A DNA stretch of 8,520 bases, taken from NCBI GenBank assembly GCA_023263015.1, contig JALQXV010000116.1:1-8520 (forward strand). The letters are read 5' to 3'. Origin of the DNA: Candidatus Saccharimonadia bacterium (lineage in GTDB: Bacteria; Patescibacteriota; Saccharimonadia; Saccharimonadales; 2-12-FULL-41-12). Shown here one piece after another: positions 1 through 5,972 of this stretch (positions are counted from its first letter, which is position 1; each line of letters begins with the position of its first letter). The translations under genes and the position numbers were made by a program. Below the pieces are notes generated by a model. The model was given only the letters and a program-made list of their open reading frames with translations, was not told where the DNA came from and did no database searches.

Positions 1-176
1 AGTACGTAATCTTCGTTCGCTATACCGAGCGCAATATTACCCTGAGGCAGGTACTGCTTAATTAATGCTTTAAAGCGTGCTTGGCTAATGGTTCGCGGTG
101 CAACAATGAAAGTCGCTTTAAGCTGGTTAAGCGGCTTTTTGTCACCAAAAGCTAGGTCATTCCATGAAAAGTTCAT
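1..176 (-). CDS. Unrecognised protein, 5' part only (runs off the window)
   Basis: The first 58 codons of a minus-strand gene are present; the rest lies beyond base 1. The ATG (176-174) shares one base with the TAA of the HIT-Nudix gene (TAATG), and an AAAGG ribosome-binding site at 190-186 lies inside that upstream gene 9 nt before the ATG. This arrangement fixes the start and implies translational coupling. The N-terminus begins MNFSWNDLAFGDKK and continues through the stretch FIVAPRTISQARF and then GNIALGIANEDYV. It has no signal peptide or membrane segment in the visible part. I do not recognise the family. Its position as the fourth gene of a kinase/nucleotidylyltransferase/HIT-Nudix operon suggests a role in the same nucleotide or small-molecule pathway, but that is inference from context only. 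Confidence 0.8.
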   Translation of the reverse strand, partial: MNFSWNDLAFGDKKPLNQLKATFIVAPRTISQARFKALIKQYLPQGNIALGIANEDYV

Positions 177-1180
177 TATTTTTGACCTTTCTTTAACTGT
201 TTAAGCGCACTTATAATATTTTTCTTAGTTTCAATTGATAACGGTGCGTTTGTGAGCGCTTCTTTTACATTAATCCAGTAAGCCTCTTTAATCTCTTCAC
301 TTGTCTGAAGTTTTGTTTCATCTTTCTTACAGGTTGCAAGATAGGTGTTACGTATAAAGCTACTCGGTGCCGAATAATCTTTATTAAGATGGCTAGAGTG
401 TTGCTGATACGCTACTTGATCTTGCTGTGACGAGACAAGTTGATACTTATCAGCAGGGATTTGTAGACCAACTTCTTCGTTCACTTCTCGACTAACACCA
501 TGTTCAAGTGAGCTGTCATCAGAGTTAATTCTGCCTCCAGGCAGTGTGTGATAGTCGGGATTAAGTTTAAACTGGTTACGCTTTTGAAGTAGAATTTCAT
601 TTTGGTCGTTAATAATTACGGCATCGCACACAATTGGGAGTAATTCATTTGATTGATATTTTTGAATGAATTTAGCATTATGCTGTAATAATTTTTTACC
701 GGCGTTTCGGTAGGCATCGGCTGTTTCAAGTGGAGTATGTTTTAACTTGCGGTAGTTCCATACCGAAAGATCGGGTGCATCAAACGGCATACAGAGAATA
801 TGAAAATGATCTTCGACAGTGCTCTGGGCAATAATGCCGCCTTCGCGCTGAATAAAATGAACTGCTTTAAGGCCAGTGACCTCACGGATCATTTTTTTGG
901 CAAGGTACATAAATTTGCGAATAGTCTCCCACTCTATCTGGGTTAGGTCACGAGCCGAACGAACGTGGCGGCGTGGGATAATCATAAATTGTCCGTCAAT
1001 ATATGCGTATAGACTAACGGTCATTACGACATTATTTTCCTCAAAGAAAATATACTTGTCGCGAAGGTCACAAAAAACGCACTTCCCGACCGACTTCCAG
1101 ATATTGTCGTACTCGCCAGTAGTGCGAGCATCTCTGTAGCGAATCTGCTTGGCTTGCTCTTCTGCCGAGATCTCGTTCAT
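176..1180 (-). CDS. HIT-Nudix two-domain protein (nucleotide hydrolase/transferase)
   Basis: A 334-residue fusion of an N-terminal HIT domain (about 30-135) and a C-terminal Nudix domain (about 183-325). HIT hallmarks are a CxxC pair (C34, C37) of the zinc-binding type seen in HINT-like proteins, the strand IIPRRHV (67-73), and the active-site stretch VEDHFHILCMP (122-132). By alignment to the usual HxHxHxx motif, H125 and the nucleophilic H127 are kept, while the third histidine is Leu129. The Nudix box spans about 215-239 and ends in REVNEEVGL, so the metal-binding E232, E235 and E236 are intact; the part before it carries one extra residue relative to GX5EX7REUXEEXGU. HIT proteins cleave or transfer nucleoside monophosphates, and Nudix proteins hydrolyse nucleoside diphosphates linked to X. 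The substrate cannot be read from sequence. The start overlaps the upstream stop as ATGA, with an AAAGGA just before it. Confidence 0.88.
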   Translation of the reverse strand: MNEISAEEQAKQIRYRDARTTGEYDNIWKSVGKCVFCDLRDKYIFFEENNVVMTVSLYAYIDGQFMIIPRRHVRSARDLTQIEWETIRKFMYLAKKMIREVTGLKAVHFIQREGGIIAQSTVEDHFHILCMPFDAPDLSVWNYRKLKHTPLETADAYRNAGKKLLQHNAKFIQKYQSNELLPIVCDAVIINDQNEILLQKRNQFKLNPDYHTLPGGRINSDDSSLEHGVSREVNEEVGLQIPADKYQLVSSQQDQVAYQQHSSHLNKDYSAPSSFIRNTYLATCKKDETKLQTSEEIKEAYWINVKEALTNAPLSIETKKNIISALKQLKKGQK

Positions 1181-1734
1181 CGTTCCTTTAGTGGATCCTT
1201 TCGGAGTTCCATGAAATCTTTAAAGACTTCGCCGAGGTGACCGCCAATAGCGCGCTGCACGATTTTTGTCGTTGAAACGGCAATTGATTGACGAGGCACC
1301 ACTACAACTTCGCCGCCGTATTTGGTGACGGTTTTATATTCTTTAGACTGCTTATAGTTATCGGTCCAGTCTTCTTTAACGGTAATAAAGATATCTGGCT
1401 TTAGCAGTCCGAGTGACGGTGCGCAGCTTGGTTCTGGTAGCAGTGTTACAAAGTCGACCGCACGCAGGTGTGTTAGCATTTCAGCTCGAAGCTTTTCGTC
1501 CAAAATTGGCTTATTTGGGCCTTTCACCTGCTTAATGGCGCTGTTACTGCTTACGCCAACCACCAATATATCGCCGTGGGCTTTGGCTTCTTCTAGGTAG
1601 CGGCATTGCCCAGCGTGTAGCAAGTCCCATGACCCTGCTGTAAAGACAATTTTCTTGTCCTTTTCTTTTAGTTTCTCGCGAAGCGTCATCAAGTCACTCT
1701 GAGATATCAATCGTTTTTTCCACGATACTGCCAT
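1177..1734 (-). CDS. Nucleotidylyltransferase, RfaE domain II / TagD-like
   Basis: A 185-residue cytidylyltransferase-fold protein. The region from about 28 to 162 follows RfaE/HldE domain II (ADP-heptose synthase nucleotidylyltransferase) in order: FTAGSWDLLHAGQ (31-43), YLEEAKAHGDILVVGVSS (46-63), a KGPNKPI stretch (71-77), LRAVDFVTLLPE (90-101), KPDIFITVKED (112-122), GGEVVVVP (140-147) and the STTKI motif (154-158). These enzymes join a phosphorylated small molecule to NMP from NTP, releasing pyrophosphate. The catalytic HxGH motif reads HAGQ here: the second histidine is Gln43 (codon CAA at 1608-1606). The kinase half found in bifunctional RfaE is absent, but a separate kinase-like gene lies immediately upstream. 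A likely ribosome-binding site, AGAGGGG, lies 11 nt before the ATG. It overlaps the HIT-Nudix start as ATGA. Glycerol-3-phosphate or another phospho-alcohol is as possible as heptose phosphate as substrate. Confidence 0.85.
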   Translation of the reverse strand: MAVSWKKRLISQSDLMTLREKLKEKDKKIVFTAGSWDLLHAGQCRYLEEAKAHGDILVVGVSSNSAIKQVKGPNKPILDEKLRAEMLTHLRAVDFVTLLPEPSCAPSLGLLKPDIFITVKEDWTDNYKQSKEYKTVTKYGGEVVVVPRQSIAVSTTKIVQRAIGGHLGEVFKDFMELRKDPLKER

Positions 1735-1772
1735 ACAATATGTAGCCCCTCTTCCTAATCTTTATAGATATT

Positions 1773-2768
1773 TTACACTAAAACAGCTCTCGCTGTAAGC
1801 AGGTCGCGTGTGCGGCAATAATGTTCGTTATCTTTTAATGATTCATATGGATTATGAGACATGAATTTATATAAGTCGTATAGCAAAAATAAGTTAACTA
1901 AGTCTTCCAGCAATGATTTATTTTGGATGTTCAGCAATGTTAGATGCTGAGCACCTCGTTTGTGGTAACCCGATCTTAAGAAGTATTTTCGGACTTTATC
2001 TTCTGACTTAAATTTACAATCAACTAACAGGAACGCTAATGTCCTAGCAATATCTAAAAGTGGGTGGCCCTTACCGGTTTTTTCAAAATCAATTACGCCT
2101 GATAAATGAGCATCGCCAATACTATAATCTTCATGCAATTTAGAGCTGCCAAACAGAATATTCCCTCGCACAAAGTCCATATGTAGCGGTTGCTGATCGG
2201 GCAGCTTATTGCATACGGTTAATACATTTTGTAGATAATCGAATATAGCTATTGGTACGTTAATTTGTAGCTTATTGCGGGACGCTTTAATAACGCCTTT
2301 GTTTGTAAAATAGGATTTCATTAAATTATTAAGCGCTAGGTACTCATTGGCGACACTAGGTAGCTCCAACGGGCAGTCTTTAAGGCGATAATGAAGGTCG
2401 CTCAAGGTTTTGCCAAGTAGCTTAATATGATTCTTGGTGTATGCCTCCCACGGGATAGTGCTACCAGGCAAGTAATTGTATAAAGCTGCATACTGCAGAA
2501 AATTATTAGCTTTTAATGAAAGAATGTCTTTTCTATATAGTGTACGAACTGGAAGGTCGCTGTTACTGGAGTATTCGGACGCTGCATTGGCTCGTTTAAT
2601 TCTTTCTAGAATTCCCTCTTCGGATTTAAAGAGAATGAGGTTTAGTGTCTGACCGTCAATTGTCTCAATTTTATACGACTCATTACGATAGCCTTTTTGG
2701 GGTGTATGGATCTTGGCATACTGAATATTGTATTTTTGTAAGATTCTACCGATAGTCGTGGCGTTCAT
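1773..2768 (-). CDS. APH/choline-kinase-like phosphotransferase
   Basis: A 331-residue protein with a kinase-like fold of the aminoglycoside phosphotransferase/choline kinase/homoserine kinase group. The N-lobe strand LNLILFK (42-48) offers K48 as the probable ATP-binding lysine. The catalytic loop LHMDFVRGNILF (195-206) gives the Brenner motif HxDxxxxN (H196, D198, N203), and GVIDFEKTGKGHPLLD (224-239) supplies the metal-binding D227 in place of the protein-kinase DFG. The region after 240 is helical. Such enzymes phosphorylate hydroxyls of small molecules; the true substrate is not evident. It heads an operon with a nucleotidylyltransferase 38 bp downstream, an order reminiscent of LicA-LicC (choline kinase, then phosphocholine cytidylyltransferase), although that is an analogy only. 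No Shine-Dalgarno sequence precedes the ATG; a -10 box ends only 9 nt upstream. Confidence 0.85.
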   Translation of the reverse strand: MNATTIGRILQKYNIQYAKIHTPQKGYRNESYKIETIDGQTLNLILFKSEEGILERIKRANAASEYSSNSDLPVRTLYRKDILSLKANNFLQYAALYNYLPGSTIPWEAYTKNHIKLLGKTLSDLHYRLKDCPLELPSVANEYLALNNLMKSYFTNKGVIKASRNKLQINVPIAIFDYLQNVLTVCNKLPDQQPLHMDFVRGNILFGSSKLHEDYSIGDAHLSGVIDFEKTGKGHPLLDIARTLAFLLVDCKFKSEDKVRKYFLRSGYHKRGAQHLTLLNIQNKSLLEDLVNLFLLYDLYKFMSHNPYESLKDNEHYCRTRDLLTARAVLV

Positions 2769-2777
2769 TAGTCAGAT

Positions 2778-2786
2778 ATTGTATCA
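2778..2786 (-). promoter_or_regulatory. Extended -10 promoter for the kinase operon (leaderless)
   Basis: Read on the minus strand, TGA-TACAAT is an extended -10 element (TACAAT at 2783-2778). Only 9 nt separate it from the ATG at 2768, so transcription would begin within a few bases of the start codon, and no Shine-Dalgarno sequence could be present. No good -35 box is seen at the usual spacing; TTGAAC (2810-2805) is 21 nt away. This is inference from consensus matching. Confidence 0.5.
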
Positions 2787-2815
2787 GAAGTCTTACTGCG
2801 GTGTGTTCAATACGC

Positions 2816-2821
2816 TATACT
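2816..2821 (+). promoter_or_regulatory. -10 box for thyA (leaderless)
   Basis: TATACT lies 8 nt before the thyA ATG, with a poor -35 candidate TTACTG (2793-2798) at a 17-nt spacer. There is no Shine-Dalgarno sequence in the 61-bp divergent gap. The predicted start site falls at or within about 2 nt of the ATG, implying a leaderless message, as for the divergent kinase gene. Confidence 0.5.
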
Positions 2822-2829
2822 TTATATAC

Positions 2830-3639
2830 ATGAAACATTCGGAGTATGAGTATCTCAAGCTAATGGCTGAGATTTTAAAAAATGGTAGGAACAAGCCTAC
2901 ACGCGGCATTCATGGCATCAAATCTATTTTTGGGTATCAGTTACGGTTTGATATGCGCCAAGGCTTCCCAATGCTCACTACTAAAAAAATGCCATTTAAT
3001 ATTCTGCTCCACGAATTACTCTGGTTTGTGTCAGGCAGTTCTAATATTAAATATCTTCAAGACCACAAAATCCATTACTGGGATGAGTTCGCAGACAAAG
3101 ACTTAAACCTCGGTCCAGTTTACGGCGTACAGTGGCGCCGCTGGAAAGATCCTAACGGCGAAACAATTGACCAGTTGGCGTGGGCAATCGATCAAATTAA
3201 GAATAATCCTCATTCTAAGGCAATTATTGTGAGCGCTTGGAACCCAGCTGATCTTGAAGAAATGCGTTTGCCGCCATGTCATACATTCTTCCAGTTTGAT
3301 GTGACTAAGGGCAAATTACGTATGGAGTTGTACCAGCGTTCGTCGGATGTTTTTCTTGGCTTGCCGTTTAATATTGCGCAGTATGCCATGTTGCTTCATA
3401 TGGTGGCCCATCTAACTGGTTTAGAAGCTCGCGAGTTAATTATCTCTATTGGTAACGCTCACCTGTATCACAATCATCTTGAGCCAGCTAAAGAACAAGT
3501 TATCCGTAAACCGCTACCATTCCCTAAGCTCAAAATTGTGGGCGACGTTAAAGACATCGACAGCTTTACAGCCGATAACTTTGTACTAGAAGATTACGAG
3601 TTCCACCCACACATTAAAGCGCCACTAGTTATTCTTTAG
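2830..3639 (+). CDS. thyA: Thymidylate synthase (ThyA)
   Basis: A 269-residue folate-dependent thymidylate synthase, converting dUMP to dTMP with methylenetetrahydrofolate. E. coli ThyA has 264 residues, and the two align along their length. Visible landmarks are HELLWF (61-66, catalytic Glu62), LGPVYGVQWR (94-103), PPCHTFFQF (148-156, nucleophile C150), QRSSDVFLGLPFNIAQYA (169-186, with R170, S171 and N181 at dUMP-binding positions), HLYHNH (211-216) and the terminal IKAPLVIL. N181 fits dUMP rather than dCMP specificity. The conserved Arg-Arg pair before IIVSAWN, which reaches the dUMP phosphate of the partner subunit, is Lys130-Ala131 here, and the RTGTG loop reads RGIHG (25-29). The ATG at 2830 is preferred over an in-frame ATG at 2728, which would add 34 unrelated residues and overlap the divergent gene. 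Its last 15 bp overlap the convergent glycosyltransferase. Confidence 0.96.
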   Translation: MKHSEYEYLKLMAEILKNGRNKPTRGIHGIKSIFGYQLRFDMRQGFPMLTTKKMPFNILLHELLWFVSGSSNIKYLQDHKIHYWDEFADKDLNLGPVYGVQWRRWKDPNGETIDQLAWAIDQIKNNPHSKAIIVSAWNPADLEEMRLPPCHTFFQFDVTKGKLRMELYQRSSDVFLGLPFNIAQYAMLLHMVAHLTGLEARELIISIGNAHLYHNHLEPAKEQVIRKPLPFPKLKIVGDVKDIDSFTADNFVLEDYEFHPHIKAPLVIL

Positions 3640-4797
3640 TAACTGTTCGTACGCTTCAATATGCTCTTGAGCCATGCGCCTAAGCGTATAGTGCTGCTCA
3701 AATGACTTTCTACATGCCTTACGGTCAATATCAATAATCTTGTTAATTGCCTGTGCAAGATTAGCAGCTGTAGACGCGTCATTAATAGTTGTTCCGTCAA
3801 ATTCTTTATTAACCAAAATGCCATTTTGGGCATTAATAACCTCTGGTATAGCACCGGAGTCTAGGCCGATTATCGGTGTACTACAGGCTAAGGCTTCTAT
3901 CATGACCATGCCAAACGGCTCCTCAAATGTAGACGGAACAATTAATGCTTTAGCATTGCCCAAAAAATCTTGGATTTCTGTATCAGTTTTAATATGTCCA
4001 ACATACTCAATTATTTCGTCATCGATCTGGGGCAAGATTTGTTCTTCCCAATAAGTATTTTTAGTTTTGCCAGCATAGTGCTTGCCAGCTAGTTTGAGTT
4101 TTACGGTGTTTGTTGGGTTTTGTTGGTTGAACTGTTTAATAGCCTGAACTGCCAAATGAACACCTTTGGGTTCAATGATCCTTCCAAGGTAAGCGATATA
4201 GTTACCTTGTGGATTCAGGTTAGGTGTAAAGCGATTTGTATCTAAGCCGTGGTAAATATTTTTGACCCAATTGGTTTCTGTTGGCATGACTTTTCGCTGC
4301 GCCTTAGAAATTGATAGCCAGTTAAGATGCGGATACTTTGGGAATAGGCTGCGATAATTGGCAAGAAAATTGAATGGATCGTGATGCGTAAAAACAACCG
4401 GCTTACTACATAGCCGAGAAAATGGCAGCGCCGTATCTTCTTCGTTCGTATATATGTGAACTATATCAAGCTCATCGTTGTTTGCCATTACAAACGCTTT
4501 GGCTAGCAATTCACTTTGAACCTGACGGGCTAACGTAATAAAGGTTAATGGATGCTTTTTGAGTAAATCTATATATGTATCGCCACGAAGTTTAAGCTCA
4601 TGTTCAAAATAGCTTAGATCGGCAGTTACGTTTTTACCGCTAAACAACACGCTTCCAGGACTAAAAAGAGTCACAGAATGTTCCTGTGACTCTAATTCTT
4701 GAGCTAGATCTTTGGCTAATGTTCCAGGTGAGAAAATTACACTATCAAGCAAGCTATCTTGCATGAAAATGTGAGGAACGACCAAGCCAATGCGCAT
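3625..4797 (-). CDS. GT4-family glycosyltransferase (GT-B fold)
   Basis: A 390-residue retaining glycosyltransferase of the GT4 type. The N-terminal Rossmann half starts MRIGLVVPHIF and has the loop SPGTLAKDLAQEL (23-35). DIVHIYTNEED (111-121) and VVFTHHDPF (134-142) are acceptor-side strands. The linker IYHGLDTNRF (181-190) corresponds to the usual HGVDTxxF. The C-terminal donor domain contains YLGRIIEPKGVHLAVQAI (203-220) and EEPFGMVMIEALACSTPII (292-310), which gives the EX7E pair E293/E301. No signal peptide or membrane segment is visible, so it is probably cytoplasmic or peripheral and acts on a nucleotide sugar; acceptor and sugar cannot be told. It begins 9 nt after the stop of the 33-codon acidic ORF with no ribosome-binding site of its own, which suggests coupling. 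Its 3' end overlaps thyA. Confidence 0.93.
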   Translation of the reverse strand: MRIGLVVPHIFMQDSLLDSVIFSPGTLAKDLAQELESQEHSVTLFSPGSVLFSGKNVTADLSYFEHELKLRGDTYIDLLKKHPLTFITLARQVQSELLAKAFVMANNDELDIVHIYTNEEDTALPFSRLCSKPVVFTHHDPFNFLANYRSLFPKYPHLNWLSISKAQRKVMPTETNWVKNIYHGLDTNRFTPNLNPQGNYIAYLGRIIEPKGVHLAVQAIKQFNQQNPTNTVKLKLAGKHYAGKTKNTYWEEQILPQIDDEIIEYVGHIKTDTEIQDFLGNAKALIVPSTFEEPFGMVMIEALACSTPIIGLDSGAIPEVINAQNGILVNKEFDGTTINDASTAANLAQAINKIIDIDRKACRKSFEQHYTLRRMAQEHIEAYEQLLKNN

Positions 4798-4806
4798 AGC
4801 TAGCTA

Positions 4807-4908
4807 CTATTTCTTATCTGATTCGTCATCATCCAAGAAACTTAGATCAAGTTCCTCTTCAGCGATATCGGTATCGCCGTAATATCCGTCAGCCTGTGTA
4901 TCAGCCAT
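4807..4908 (-). CDS. 33-residue acidic small protein
   Basis: A complete short ORF that begins MADTQADGYYGDTDIAEEEL and continues through DLSFLDDDE to a Lys-Lys end. Thirteen of its 33 residues are Asp or Glu, and the only basic residues are the last two. GGGAG is placed 6 nt before the ATG, a good ribosome-binding site, and a plausible promoter lies upstream. The stop TAG is 9 nt from the glycosyltransferase ATG, which lacks a clear site of its own. It has no membrane segment and no recognised domain. It may be a small acidic protein or a leader ORF whose translation opens the glycosyltransferase start; the sequence does not decide between these. The good ribosome-binding site, tight spacing and ordinary codon use argue that it is translated. 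Confidence 0.65.
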   Translation of the reverse strand: MADTQADGYYGDTDIAEEELDLSFLDDDESDKK

Positions 4909-4939
4909 TTCTTACTCCCAATGTTTTATGAATAGGTTA

Positions 4940-4969
4940 ATTGTAGTCACTCTTGGCGAGTGAATGCAA
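4940..4969 (-). promoter_or_regulatory. Promoter for the small-ORF/glycosyltransferase unit
   Basis: On the minus strand, TTGCAT (4969-4964) and TACAAT (4945-4940) form -35 and -10 boxes with an 18-nt spacer, 4/6 and 5/6 matches to the consensus. A start near 4933 would give a leader of about 25 nt carrying the GGGAG site. The spacer is almost wholly filled by the inverted repeat described separately. Confidence 0.5.
4947..4963. repeat. Inverted repeat TCACTC-N5-GAGTGA after rplA
   Basis: Two perfect 6-bp arms flank the loop TTGGC. It lies 11 bp beyond the rplA stop codon and within the spacer of the downstream promoter. As RNA it is a short 6-bp hairpin with no following U-run, so it would be a weak terminator at best. 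As DNA it is placed as an operator would be. The two readings are not exclusive. Confidence 0.55.
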
Positions 4970-4974
4970 GTTTA

Positions 4975-5928
4975 CTAGGCGATTTCAGAAGCAATAACTG
5001 AAATACCAGGGCCCATGCTTGTAGTAAGGGTTACTGTCTTTACGTATGTACCCTTAATGCTAGCTGGCTTGTTACCCTTAATGCTTGCTACAACAGCTTC
5101 GAGGTTTTTAGCAAGCTTATCGTTACCAAAGCTAACCTTGCCAACACCCAAGTGAACAATACCTGTGCTGTCTACGCGATATTCAACGCGGCCAGCTTTA
5201 GCCTGAGAAACAGCCTTAGCAACATCTGTAGTTACCGTACCGCTCTTTGGGTTTGGCATAAGACCCTTAGGACCAAGCACACGAGCGTATTTGCTTAAGC
5301 GAGCCATTACGTTAGGAGTAGCAACAAGAACGTCAAAGTCGATTACACCTTTATCAAGCTGTACTAGGAAGTCATCGCTACCGGCAATATCTGCACCAGC
5401 TTTTTTAGCTTCCTTAGCCACATCTTCGTCGGCAAATACAGCTACACGAACAGTCTTACCGGTACCGTGTGGCAACACTAGATTGTCACGAAGGTTTTGG
5501 TCAGCCTGACGTGGGTCAACGCCGAGACGCACGTGTAGTTCAACGGTAGCGTCAAACTTAGAGGTGCTAGTTTTGATAGCAAGATCAATTGCTTCTTTTA
5601 GTGTGTACTGCTTACCGGTTTCGATGTGCTTTGCAGCGTCACGATACTTTTTGCCACGGCGTTCTAGGCGGCTACGAGCAGGTTTAACTGGTTGTTTTGG
5701 CTTATCTTCAGCTTCTTTTGCTTCAGCTTTGCGTTCTTCCTTAGCAACTTTTTCTTCTGCTTCGGCAATTGCTTTAGCGCTGCGCTTACCAGCTTTGGCT
5801 ACAGTGTCGCTTGTGCGCTTTTCGGAAACAGTTGTTTCGGCTTGTTCGGCTGCATCAATTGCTGCTGCCGTAACATCGGTTTCAACTGCGTTTTCAGCTT
5901 GTTCTACTTGTTTCTTGGCTTTTGCCAT
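4975..5928 (-). CDS. rplA: 50S ribosomal protein L1 with long N-terminal extension
   Basis: A 317-residue L1, the protein of the mobile stalk beside the ribosomal E site; typical bacterial L1 is about 230 residues. The L1 core runs from about residue 87 (RLERRGKKYRDAAK) to the end, with LGVDPRQADQNLR (135-147), VLPHGTGKTVRVAVF (151-165), the signature VLGPKGLMPNPKSGTV (217-232) and KGTYVKTVTLTTSMGPG (292-308). The first 85 or so residues are an Ala/Lys/Glu-rich, low-complexity, probably helical tail (for example AEAEEKVAKEERKAEAKEAE, 55-74) followed by a Pro/Lys-rich link. The start is secure: AAAGGAG ends 7 nt before the ATG. It follows rplK and an unidentified 78-codon gene. L1 is a known translational repressor of the L11-L1 operon in E. 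coli. Confidence 0.97.
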   Translation of the reverse strand: MAKAKKQVEQAENAVETDVTAAAIDAAEQAETTVSEKRTSDTVAKAGKRSAKAIAEAEEKVAKEERKAEAKEAEDKPKQPVKPARSRLERRGKKYRDAAKHIETGKQYTLKEAIDLAIKTSTSKFDATVELHVRLGVDPRQADQNLRDNLVLPHGTGKTVRVAVFADEDVAKEAKKAGADIAGSDDFLVQLDKGVIDFDVLVATPNVMARLSKYARVLGPKGLMPNPKSGTVTTDVAKAVSQAKAGRVEYRVDSTGIVHLGVGKVSFGNDKLAKNLEAVVASIKGNKPASIKGTYVKTVTLTTSMGPGISVIASEIA

Positions 5929-5972
5929 AATTATTCTCCTTTGTGGTGCAAGCGGCCGTGGCCTCCCACTGA

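Noticed and set aside
1177..1179. Possible UGA recoding (UGA as Gly, as in some CPR groups)
   Set aside because: This UGA sits in a canonical ATGA stop/start overlap and the upstream protein has already reached its expected length.
2728..2829. N-terminal extension of thyA from an ATG at 2728
   Set aside because: The 34 extra residues do not resemble ThyA, overlap the divergent kinase gene and cover the promoter; ATG 2830 gives the normal length.
5943..5969. G+C-rich segment before the rplA SD with possible GTGG/CCAC pairing
   Set aside because: Several alternative short pairings exist and none is clearly stable or sequesters the AAAGGAG site, so no regulatory claim is made.
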